Shown in pieces: positions 48,146 to 55,510 of a stretch of 64,000 nucleotides of DNA (within the stretch, counting starts at the first letter, position 1; each line of letters starts with the position of its first letter). The translations under genes were made by a program, and so were the position numbers. The notes under the pieces were generated by a model. That model was not told where the DNA came from, searched no databases, and saw only the letters and a program-made list of their open reading frames with translations. Origin of the DNA: Sphingopyxis macrogoltabida (GTDB lineage Bacteria > Pseudomonadota > Alphaproteobacteria > Sphingomonadales > Sphingomonadaceae); NCBI RefSeq assembly GCF_001314325.1, contig NZ_CP009429.1, positions 2,666,501 through 2,730,500 on the forward strand, written 5' to 3'.

Positions 48146-48919
48146 CTACCAACAGCTATAGCCGCCGTCCGCCAGCACAATGCTTCCGGTCATCAGGCTC
48201 GCCATGTCCGATGCAAGGAACAGGATCACCGCCGCCACCTCTTCGGGCTCGCCGAGCCGGGCTTGCGGGGTACCGTCGATCCAGCGCCGGTACATCTCGC
48301 TCGTCTTGTCGGCGAAGGCATTGAGCGGGGTCGCGATATAGGTCGGCGCGACCGCATTGACCCGCACGCCCCGGCCCGCCCATTCGGCGGCGAGGCTCTT
48401 CGTCAACTGGTGCACCGCCGCCTTCGACGCATTATAATAGCTCTGCGGCTGCGGCCGGTTGACGATGAAGCCCGACATCGACCCGACGTTGACGATGCTT
48501 CCCGACCCGGCCGCCAGCATGTGCCGCCCGAAAGCGCGCGCGCACCAGAAGCTGCCGTTGAGGTTGACGTCGAGGACATGCCGCCAATGCTCGTCGGCGA
48601 CATCCTCCGCAGCGGTCTCGCTGCGCGCGATCCCGGCATTGTTGATCAGAATATCGATCCGGCCGTCGCGCTCAATCATCGCCTGCGCCGCGGCATCGAC
48701 CGCGGCGCTGTCGGTCACGTCGAGCGATTGCGCGAAGACGGCATAGCTCTTTGCCGCGAGGCCGGCGACCGCTTCGTCTAATGCCACGATATCCCGGTCG
48801 GCGATCGTCACCCGCGCTCCGGCTTCGGCAAGCGCCTCGGCGGTCGCAAGGCCGATCCCCTGCGCACCGCCGGTGACAAAGGCCGTGCGGCCGTCGAGGC
48901 GCAGCTTTTCAAGATACAT
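48146..48919 (-). CDS. short-chain dehydrogenase/reductase
   Basis: This 257 aa classical SDR has cofactor motif TGGAQGIG near residue 16, an Asp after the second strand (ADRD, favouring NAD), NNAG near 90, Ser in NVGSMSG, and the catalytic YNASK. It oxidises or reduces an alcohol/ketone pair. ATG 48919 starts 4 bp after the stop of the carboxylesterase gene, so the two are co-transcribed. An esterase then a dehydrogenase suggests hydrolysis of an ester followed by oxidation of the alcohol; the substrate is unknown. Confidence 0.92.
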   Translation of the reverse strand: MYLEKLRLDGRTAFVTGGAQGIGLATAEALAEAGARVTIADRDIVALDEAVAGLAAKSYAVFAQSLDVTDSAAVDAAAQAMIERDGRIDILINNAGIARSETAAEDVADEHWRHVLDVNLNGSFWCARAFGRHMLAAGSGSIVNVGSMSGFIVNRPQPQSYYNASKAAVHQLTKSLAAEWAGRGVRVNAVAPTYIATPLNAFADKTSEMYRRWIDGTPQARLGEPEEVAAVILFLASDMASLMTGSIVLADGGYSCW

Positions 48920-48923
48920 GGTG

Positions 48924-50414
48924 CTACTCCGGCAGGAAAGCGGCGGCGGGCATCACCGGTTCGTGAAACGCTTCGCCGTGCGTCATCCGGTACACCATCC
49001 GGTAGGATCCGAACTCGGGCCAGGGCAGCCCCCCATCGCGCGCGAAGCCGGCCCAGAGGCCGTGGACACGATCGGCGAGCTCCTGCGGCGGTGCTTCGCC
49101 CGCCAGCCCCTGCAGCCCGGTGGCACAGGCGAGCGTATCGAACACGAACGGCATCTCGATCCCGTGACAGGCACCCAGTTCGCCCTCGCACGCGGGCGAG
49201 CGCCAGTCGAACTCGTACATCCACGTCTTGCCCTGATGCGCCGCGGCATATTGGCGCGCCGGCCAGCGAAAGACGAGGTCGTTCATCGCGTCGGTCATCG
49301 CTTCGCCCGGCCGCACGCCCTTCGTCTTATATCCGTAGGCGCGCAGCGCCTTGCCGGCGTTCGGCAGCGACTTGCCGAGCAGCCAGCGCGCGAGCAGTCC
49401 GCCGATCTTCCGCCTGACGCCGGTCGGGACGAAATAAAGGTTCATCTCCTCGGCATTGGTGCCGATCAAAATCTCGACATCGCGCCCCGCCCCCTTGCGC
49501 AGCGCATCGAGCGGCTTTTCGGGCAGCACATCGTCGCCATAAACGGGGATGAAGCGGCTTATCCCGAACACCGGCTCGATCCCGTCCGCCCCGCGCAGGT
49601 CGAGCCGCGCGGTCGGCTTCGCGACCTTCTCGATCGCGTCCATCGCAGCTTCATCCGATATACCGCGAAAGCCGTCGGCATCGGGTGCAACGCGCAATAT
49701 CCGCGCGAGCTTGCGCACCAACCGCTGCGCCACCGCAATCTCGCGCACCATCGACCCGTGCCCGCTCTGGATGATCGCGCGGCGAAACAATCCTTCGGCG
49801 AGCGGCGACGTCACCAGATCGGCGATCGCCATCGCCCCCGCACTCTCGCCGAACACAGTGACATTGCCCGGGTCGCCGCCGAACGCCGCGATATGGCGCT
49901 GCACCCATATGAGCGCGAAGATCATGTCGCGCAGCCCGAGATTGGTCGGCGCGCCCGGCACCGGCAGGAAGCCGTCGATTCCCATCCGGTAGTTGATCGC
50001 GACGCACACCGCTCCCGATCGCGCGAACGCCGATCCGTCGTGCACCGGCGCATCCTTGCTGCCGGCAACGAAACCGCCGCCGTGGATGAACACCATCACC
50101 GGCGCGGCTTTGGCTTCGCGCGGCGCCCAGATGTTGAGCCGCAGATAATCGCCATCGCCGCCATCCGACCCGTACCCGACCAGCGGCGTCGGATCGATCA
50201 TAGGAAAGGGCTTGATGCGATACGGCGCGGCTGGTCCAGGTTCGGCCGCGTCGCGCACGCCCTGCCAGGGCGCGGGCGGCCGCGGCAGCGCGAAACGCGC
50301 CGGCGGAGCGGCATAGGGGATGCCGAGGAAACGGGCGATCGTGCCGTCGATGATGCCGCGGACCATGCCGCCATCGACGGCAATGCCCGCCGTGAAGTCC
50401 GTATAACTGTCCAT
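48924..50414 (-). CDS. type-B carboxylesterase
   Basis: This 496 aa alpha/beta hydrolase of the carboxylesterase/cholinesterase group shows RFLGIPYAAPP, IHGGGFVAGS (oxyanion), the elbow FGESAGAMA, an acid in GTNAEEMN and the catalytic His in ACHGIEMPFVF. No signal peptide is visible, so it is cytoplasmic. The start at 50414 is the only one giving the full domain; a strong ribosome site is not obvious. It is followed after 4 bp by the SDR gene. Upstream is a convergently placed pair of amino-acid genes read from other promoters, and no GntR-type operator was found before it. Confidence 0.92.
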   Translation of the reverse strand: MDSYTDFTAGIAVDGGMVRGIIDGTIARFLGIPYAAPPARFALPRPPAPWQGVRDAAEPGPAAPYRIKPFPMIDPTPLVGYGSDGGDGDYLRLNIWAPREAKAAPVMVFIHGGGFVAGSKDAPVHDGSAFARSGAVCVAINYRMGIDGFLPVPGAPTNLGLRDMIFALIWVQRHIAAFGGDPGNVTVFGESAGAMAIADLVTSPLAEGLFRRAIIQSGHGSMVREIAVAQRLVRKLARILRVAPDADGFRGISDEAAMDAIEKVAKPTARLDLRGADGIEPVFGISRFIPVYGDDVLPEKPLDALRKGAGRDVEILIGTNAEEMNLYFVPTGVRRKIGGLLARWLLGKSLPNAGKALRAYGYKTKGVRPGEAMTDAMNDLVFRWPARQYAAAHQGKTWMYEFDWRSPACEGELGACHGIEMPFVFDTLACATGLQGLAGEAPPQELADRVHGLWAGFARDGGLPWPEFGSYRMVYRMTHGEAFHEPVMPAAAFLPE

Positions 50415-50498
50415 GGCGCAGGCTAGCGCGAAGCGGCGAGACGGAACATGGCCAAGACTATGCCCTGCGTCGGAATATATTTGCTCCGCGGGCGAGGC

Positions 50499-50963
50499 CT
50501 AACCGATCGGCAACTCGTTGGTCGATTTGATCTCCGACAGGGCGACCGTGGAATTGATTTCCTGCACCCCCGGCAGCTTGCTCAGCCGGTCGAAGAAGAA
50601 GCGCTCATAAGCATCGATATCCTTGGCAACGATGCGCAACATGAAATCGGTCGTCCCCATCAGGACATAGGCGTCGAGCACTTCGGGAAAGGAACGGATC
50701 GCCTCGCCGAATTCGTCGAGGTTGGCGCGGCCGTGCGCGTTGAGCTTTACCTGCGCGAAAATATGGGCGTTGAGGCCCACCTTGCGCCGGTCGATCACCG
50801 CCACGCGCTTGCGAATCACCCCTTCGCGCTCGAGCCGGTCGATCCGCCGCCAGCAGGGCGAGGTCGACAAGCCGACACGCTCGGCGATCTCCGCCGTCGT
50901 CTGATTCGCATCGCGCTGCAATTCGCGGATGATCTTTATCTCGAAAGGATCAAGTTCGGTCAT
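50499..50963 (-). CDS. Lrp/AsnC family regulator of the leucine dehydrogenase gene
   Basis: This 154 aa protein has the Lrp HTH (DPFEIKIIRELQRDANQTTA, then EIAERVGLSTSPCWRRIDRL) and a RAM domain with GTTDFMLRIVAKD and the terminal block STVALSEIKST. The SPCWRRIDRLE signature is characteristic of true Lrp-like regulators that sense leucine or other branched-chain amino acids. It is divergent from the leucine-type dehydrogenase gene with 125 bp between. It probably controls that gene in response to its substrate. Confidence 0.92.
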   Translation of the reverse strand: MTELDPFEIKIIRELQRDANQTTAEIAERVGLSTSPCWRRIDRLEREGVIRKRVAVIDRRKVGLNAHIFAQVKLNAHGRANLDEFGEAIRSFPEVLDAYVLMGTTDFMLRIVAKDIDAYERFFFDRLSKLPGVQEINSTVALSEIKSTNELPIG

Positions 50964-51088
50964 TTCATCCCCATAACCTCAATTTGTCGATCATACCATC
51001 CCACATTGGGGGCCGAAGACGGAAATGCGATCAAGTTTTTTCCTGCTTTTGCGGCGATAAGTCGCTGCCTGTCAGAAGGAGAATATTC

Positions 51089-52141
51089 ATGGTCACCCGT
51101 CCCAGCCGCCTGAACCCGCCGATGGAGTGCGTCCGCCTCCACGACGCGCAGACGGGGCTCGACGGTGTCATTGCGATTCACTCGACGACGCTTGGCCCCG
51201 GTGCCGGCGGCTGCCGTTTCTGGACCTATCCCGATATCGATGCCGCGCTCGCCGATGCACTGCGCCTCGCCGAGGGCATGAGCTACAAGAACGCCCTCGC
51301 CGGCCTGCCGCTGGGCGGCGCCAAGGCGGTGCTGCGGCGGCCAGAGGGCCCGTTCGACCGCGCCGCACTGTTCCGCGCCTTCGGCCGTGCGGTCGAGGAC
51401 CTCGGCGGCTCTTACATCACCGCCGAAGACGTTGGCACGACGGTCGAGGACATGCACGAGGTGGCGAGCGTATCGCGCCATGTCGCGGGGCTGAAACCGC
51501 TCGAAGGCCTCGCGGGCGGCGATCCGTCGCCGTGGACCGCCAAAGGCGTTTTCGATTCGATGCGCGCCGCCGCCCGCTTCGCGCTCGACAGCGACCTCGA
51601 CGGCCTGACGGTCGCGGTACAGGGCACCGGCAATGTCGGCGCCGACCTCTGCCGCCGCCTCGCCGATGCCGGTGCGCACCTCGTCATCGCCGACCCGAGC
51701 CCGGCGCGCCGCGACCGGCTCCAGCATATCCTCGGTGCGAAGGTCGTCGATGTCGAAGAAATCGCCGAAGTCGACGCCGATATCTTCGCGCCCTGCGCCC
51801 TCGGCGGCGCCCTGACGCCGCATAGCGTCGCGCGGCTGAAGGCAAAGCTCGTGTGCGGCGGCGCCAACAACCAGCTCGCGACACCCGAGGTCGCCGGCCT
51901 GCTTGTCGAGCGCGGCATCACCTATGCCCCCGACTATGTCGTCAACGCCGGCGGCATCATCAACGTCTCGGCCGAATATCTTGGCGAGGACGAGGCGCAT
52001 GTCGCGCGGCGCGTCGCGCAGATCGGCCCGCGCGTGACGGCGATCCTCGAACGCGCGGCACGCGAGGGCCGCTCGCCCGCCGCCGTCGCCGACGAAATGG
52101 CCGAACAGGTCATCGCCGGCGCCCAGCGGGTGGCCGCCTGA
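51089..52141 (+). CDS. Glu/Leu/Phe/Val dehydrogenase, leucine dehydrogenase type
   Basis: This 350 aa protein has the catalytic Lys in LPLGGAKAVL near residue 80, DVGTTVEDM near 115, and a Rossmann motif VQGTGNVG near 180. The length and GPGAGGCRFWTY opening fit leucine/valine/phenylalanine dehydrogenases rather than the longer GDHs. The enzyme reversibly deaminates an L-amino acid to a 2-oxo acid with NAD. ATG 51089 has AAGGAG at 8 nt. It is divergent from an Lrp regulator, and its stop overlaps the next start (TGATG), a small ACT-like protein. Confidence 0.9.
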   Translation: MVTRPSRLNPPMECVRLHDAQTGLDGVIAIHSTTLGPGAGGCRFWTYPDIDAALADALRLAEGMSYKNALAGLPLGGAKAVLRRPEGPFDRAALFRAFGRAVEDLGGSYITAEDVGTTVEDMHEVASVSRHVAGLKPLEGLAGGDPSPWTAKGVFDSMRAAARFALDSDLDGLTVAVQGTGNVGADLCRRLADAGAHLVIADPSPARRDRLQHILGAKVVDVEEIAEVDADIFAPCALGGALTPHSVARLKAKLVCGGANNQLATPEVAGLLVERGITYAPDYVVNAGGIINVSAEYLGEDEAHVARRVAQIGPRVTAILERAAREGRSPAAVADEMAEQVIAGAQRVAA

Positions 52142-52392
52142 TGTGGCATTTCGGAATCGATGCCGTCGTCGATCCGCAGGTCCTGCCGCGGATCGCCGGT
52201 TTCTTCGCGCAGCGCTCGATCGTCCCGACGCAGTTGAAGGCGCAGGTCGACGGCGATCGCATGCGGATCGAGGTCGCGGTCGACACGATGGACCGCCATC
52301 AGGCCGAATGCTGCGCCGCCAAGCTGCGCGAGGGGTTCACTGTGCTCGCGGTGCGCGTCTACCGGCACGAGAGGCTTGTCGCGGCCGCCTGA
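52141..52392 (+). CDS. small ACT-like protein coupled to leucine dehydrogenase
   Basis: This 83 aa protein starts with ATG 52141, overlapping the dehydrogenase stop by one base, so translation is coupled. The sequence has the beta-alpha-beta pattern of an ACT domain (MWHFGIDAVVDPQVLPRIAG, then MRIEVAVDTMDRHQAECCAA and TVLAVRVY). It resembles the small regulatory subunits of acetolactate synthase in length and pattern. It could bind an amino acid and modulate the dehydrogenase. The family assignment is by eye only. Confidence 0.65.
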   Translation: MWHFGIDAVVDPQVLPRIAGFFAQRSIVPTQLKAQVDGDRMRIEVAVDTMDRHQAECCAAKLREGFTVLAVRVYRHERLVAAA

Positions 52393-52410
52393 GACCGGCA
52401 CAAGCCGCCG

Positions 52411-53313
52411 ATGCAGACGCGCCTCGTCGAATATTTCCTCGCGCTCCATCGCGAACGGCATTTCGGCCGCGCCGCCGCAAGCTGCAACGTGTCGCAGCCG
52501 ACGCTGTCGGCGGGGATCGCGACGCTTGAGGGGCAGCTCGGCAAGCGGCTGATAGTCCGCGACCGCAAATATGCCGGGCTGACCCCCGAGGGTGAGGCGA
52601 TCCTGCCGTGGGCGCGGCAGTTGATCGCCGCCGCCGACGCGCTCGAACAGGTCGCGGGCACGGCGCATGGCCCCTTGAAGGGCGAGTTGCGGCTCGGCGC
52701 GATCCCGGCCTCGATGCCCGCGACCGGCTTTCTCGTCGAGGCGATCCGCGCGCGTTTCCCCGACCTCAATGTCCAGGTGCGCGCGCTCACCTCGCGCCAG
52801 ATCGAACGCGAACTGGCGGCGTTCGAGCTCGACGCCGGGGTCACCTATCTCGATTTCGAGCCGCCCGCCCACGCCCTCGCCGTCCCGCTCTACAGCGAGC
52901 GCAGCCGGCTGGTCAGCGCCAAGGATGGCATCGCGGTTCCCGACCGGCCCGACTGGCACGACCTCGCCCGCCTGCCGCTCTGCCTGCTGCATCAGGGGAT
53001 GCAGAACCGGCGGATTCTCGACGCCCATCTCGCCGCGCTCGGGCTCGCGTTGCGGCCGATCGTTACCGCCGACAGCTATATCGCGCTGCTTGCGATCGTC
53101 CGGCAGGGCCATCTCTGCTCGATCATGCCCGACAATCACGCGCTGCTGCTGCAGGGCCTCGACTGGGCGCGGATCACCCCGCTGCCCGAAACCGGCGAAG
53201 CGAACCGGATCGGTGTCATCGTCTCCGACCGCACCCCGATGGGCCCGCTCGCGCAAAGCGTGCTGGCGGTGGCCCGCGAGTTGCGGCTACCGCAGGGCTA
53301 CCACCTTTCTTGA
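52411..53313 (+). CDS. fdsR: LysR family regulator, FdsR-like
   Basis: This 300 aa LysR protein has the HTH at residues 1-60 (LVEYFLALHRERHFGRAA, then CNVSQPTLSAGIATLEGQLG) and an effector domain. It directly precedes the fds genes on the same strand, and its stop codon lies inside a 21-bp palindrome (53310-53330). In other bacteria a LysR protein (FdsR) at this place activates or represses soluble formate dehydrogenase genes in response to formate. The assignment rests on position as well as family. The first ATG fits the family length; its ribosome site is weak. Confidence 0.85.
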   Translation: MQTRLVEYFLALHRERHFGRAAASCNVSQPTLSAGIATLEGQLGKRLIVRDRKYAGLTPEGEAILPWARQLIAAADALEQVAGTAHGPLKGELRLGAIPASMPATGFLVEAIRARFPDLNVQVRALTSRQIERELAAFELDAGVTYLDFEPPAHALAVPLYSERSRLVSAKDGIAVPDRPDWHDLARLPLCLLHQGMQNRRILDAHLAALGLALRPIVTADSYIALLAIVRQGHLCSIMPDNHALLLQGLDWARITPLPETGEANRIGVIVSDRTPMGPLAQSVLAVARELRLPQGYHLS

Positions 53314-53330
53314 TAGATAAAATCTATCAA
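53310..53330 (+). promoter_or_regulatory. perfect palindrome, fds operator candidate
   Basis: Nine-base arms TTGATAGAT and ATCTATCAA are separated by AAA. The core ATAG-N7-CTAT is of LysR type (T-N11-A). It sits about 72-92 bp before fdsG and overlaps the fdsR stop. The A/T-rich arms rule out an efficient terminator. Confidence 0.7.
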
Positions 53331-53401
53331 ACATGGCGCAGATCGATTTGACCTGTGCACGCCCCTGCGCCACTGACTTTGGCCGGAAAAGGATGGCGTA
53401 C

Positions 53402-53869
53402 ATGGGATTGGACGAAGCGAAGCGGCTCATCAACGGCTGGGTCCGCCGCGAAGGCAGCGGACGCGACCGGCTGCTGCCGTTGCTGCACATGGTGCAGGAC
53501 GAGATAGGATATATCGATGACACCCTCGTCCCGGCAATCGCGGCGGCACTGAACCTCAGCCGCGCCGATGTCCACGGCGTCCTGACCTTCTACCACGACT
53601 ATCGCCGCCAGCCGGCGGGGCGCCATATCGTCAAGCTGTGCCGCGCCGAAAGCTGCCAGGCGCGCGGCGGCGCGGCGGTCGAGGCCGCCGCTGCCGAACG
53701 GCTGGGCGTCGCGATGGGCGAGACGCGGCGCGACGGACAGGTGACGCTCGAACCCGTCTATTGCCTTGGCCTGTGCGCCATCGGCCCCAACGCTTTGATC
53801 AACGGGCGCCCGGTGGCGCGGATCGACAGTGCGGCGCTCGATCGCATCGCTGCCGAGGTCGCGGCATGA
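53402..53869 (+). CDS. fdsG: formate dehydrogenase gamma subunit (FdsG, NuoE-like)
   Basis: This 155 aa protein is a NuoE-like [2Fe-2S] subunit. The cluster Cys pairs are in CRAESC and YCLGLC. The N-terminal helical part has LLPLLHMVQDEIGYIDD. It passes electrons between the Fe-S chain and the FMN subunit of the NAD-dependent formate dehydrogenase. ATG 53402 (MGLDEAKRL) is chosen because AAAAGG stands at normal distance; ATGs at 53393 and 53333 are also in frame. It overlaps fdsB by 4 bp (ATGA). Confidence 0.92.
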   Translation: MGLDEAKRLINGWVRREGSGRDRLLPLLHMVQDEIGYIDDTLVPAIAAALNLSRADVHGVLTFYHDYRRQPAGRHIVKLCRAESCQARGGAAVEAAAAERLGVAMGETRRDGQVTLEPVYCLGLCAIGPNALINGRPVARIDSAALDRIAAEVAA

Positions 53870-55506
53870 CGCGCGTCTTCATCAGCCGCGATATGGCGTC
53901 GGTGGCGCTCGGCGCCGACGAGGTCGCGCGCGCCTTTGCCGACGCCGGATGCGAGGTCGTCCGCACCGGATCGCACGGGCTGTTCGTCATCGAGCCGCTG
54001 GTCGAGGTGGAAGCCGGGGACCGCCGCATTGCCTATGGCCCGGTGACGCCCGCCGACGTCGCAGCCATCCTCGACGGCACCCATCCGAACTGCCTCGGCG
54101 AAATCGCCGCCCTGCCCTTTTTCGCCAGACAGCAACGCTTCACCTTCGCGCGCTGCGGCATCGTCGACCCGCTGAGCCTCGCCGACTATGCTGCGCATGG
54201 CGGCTGGATCGGCCTCGACATCGCGCGCGCCGCCGAACCGCAGGCGGTGGTCGACGCCGTCAAGGCCAGCGGGCTGCGCGGCCGTGGCGGCGCCGGATTC
54301 CCGACCGGCATCAAATGGCAGACCGTGCTCGATGCGCCCGGCGCAACGAAATATATCGTCTGCAACGCCGACGAGGGCGACAGCGGCACCTTCGCCGACC
54401 GCATGCTGATGGAAGGCGATCCCTTTTGCCTGATCGAGGGCATGGCGATCGCCGCACATGCGGTCGGCGCAAGCCACGGCTATATCTATATCCGCAGCGA
54501 ATATCCGTTCGCGATCCAGACGATGCGCGACGCGATTGCGCTGTCGGCCGGGCGCATTGCGCCGTTCACGCTCGAAGTGCGCGCGGGCGCCGGCGCCTAT
54601 GTCTGCGGCGAGGAAACCGCGCTGCTCGACAGCATCGAGGGCAGGCGGGGACAGGTGCGGGCCAAGCCCCCGCTCCCCGCCCTCTCCGGTCTGTTCGGCA
54701 AGCCGACGGTGATCAACAATGTGCTGAGTCTTGCCGCCGTGCCTTTCATCCTCGCCGAAGGTGCGGAAGCCTATGCCAACGTCGGCTTCGGCCGCTCGCG
54801 CGGGACGATGCCGGTACAGCTCGCGGGCAATGTGAAACATGGCGGCCTGTTCGAGGTCGGCTTCGGCATCACGCTCGGCGAACTGGTGAACGACATCGGC
54901 GGCGGCACCGCCAGCGGCCGCCCGGTGCGCGCGGTACAGGTCGGCGGGCCTTTGGGCGCCTATTTCCCGCCGTCGATGTTCGACCTGCCGTTCGATTATG
55001 AAGCGTTCACCGCGGCGGGCGGACTGATCGGCCATGCCGGGATCACCGTCTTCGACGACAGCGTCGACATGGCACATATGGCGCGCTTCGCGATGGAATT
55101 CTGCGCCGCCGAAAGTTGCGGCAAATGCACGCCGTGCCGGATCGGGTCGACCCGCGGGGTCGAGATTATGGACCGCATTATAGCTGGTAGACCCGTACCA
55201 TCTTCCGTTCGTCCTGAGCTTGTCGAAGGACCGTCCTTCTCTGCGGACGTCGAAAGAAAGAACAGCCCTTCGACAAGCTCAGGGCAAACGGGGTTTTTAG
55301 ACCAAGCCCTCTACTCGCGCGCGCCCGATCGCATCGACGTCAGCCTCGGCGCCCAGACCGCGCTGCTCCGCGACCTGTGCGACACGATGAAATATGGATC
55401 GCTCTGCGCGCTCGGCGGATTCACCCCCTATCCGGTGCTGAGCGCGCTCGATCATTTTCCCGAAGACTTCGGTGCGCCCGCGCCGGTCCTTGCAGCGGCG
55501 GAGTAA
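53866..55506 (+). CDS. fdsB: formate dehydrogenase beta subunit (FdsB, NuoF-like) with repeat-encoded insertion
   Basis: This 546 aa subunit binds FMN, NAD and a [4Fe-4S] cluster. It has GLRGRGGAGFPTGIKW, CNADEGDSGTFADR, GAGAYVCGEETAL and the cluster motif ESCGKCTPCR (residues about 416-425), closing with LCALGG. Between the cluster motif and LCALGG about 35 residues are added (roughly 442-480), encoded by a dispersed palindromic DNA element at 55207-55289. The peptide VRPELVEG and STSSGQ is the translated signature of that element. The insertion keeps frame and adds no stop, so the protein may still work. A short N-terminal extension (about 100 aa) precedes the NuoF core. It overlaps fdsG by 4 bp and precedes fdsA by 4 bp. 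Confidence 0.93.
   Translation: MTRVFISRDMASVALGADEVARAFADAGCEVVRTGSHGLFVIEPLVEVEAGDRRIAYGPVTPADVAAILDGTHPNCLGEIAALPFFARQQRFTFARCGIVDPLSLADYAAHGGWIGLDIARAAEPQAVVDAVKASGLRGRGGAGFPTGIKWQTVLDAPGATKYIVCNADEGDSGTFADRMLMEGDPFCLIEGMAIAAHAVGASHGYIYIRSEYPFAIQTMRDAIALSAGRIAPFTLEVRAGAGAYVCGEETALLDSIEGRRGQVRAKPPLPALSGLFGKPTVINNVLSLAAVPFILAEGAEAYANVGFGRSRGTMPVQLAGNVKHGGLFEVGFGITLGELVNDIGGGTASGRPVRAVQVGGPLGAYFPPSMFDLPFDYEAFTAAGGLIGHAGITVFDDSVDMAHMARFAMEFCAAESCGKCTPCRIGSTRGVEIMDRIIAGRPVPSSVRPELVEGPSFSADVERKNSPSTSSGQTGFLDQALYSRAPDRIDVSLGAQTALLRDLCDTMKYGSLCALGGFTPYPVLSALDHFPEDFGAPAPVLAAAE
55207..55289. repeat. palindromic repeat inserted in frame in fdsB
   Basis: Arms around CCTGAGCTTGTCGAAGG (left, 55216-55232) and CCTTCGACAAGCTCAGG (right, 55267-55283) form an inverted repeat with about 35 bp between. 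The element is of the kind dispersed in sphingomonad intergenic DNA. Here it is read through as protein. Confidence 0.88.
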
Positions 55507-55510
55507 GAAC

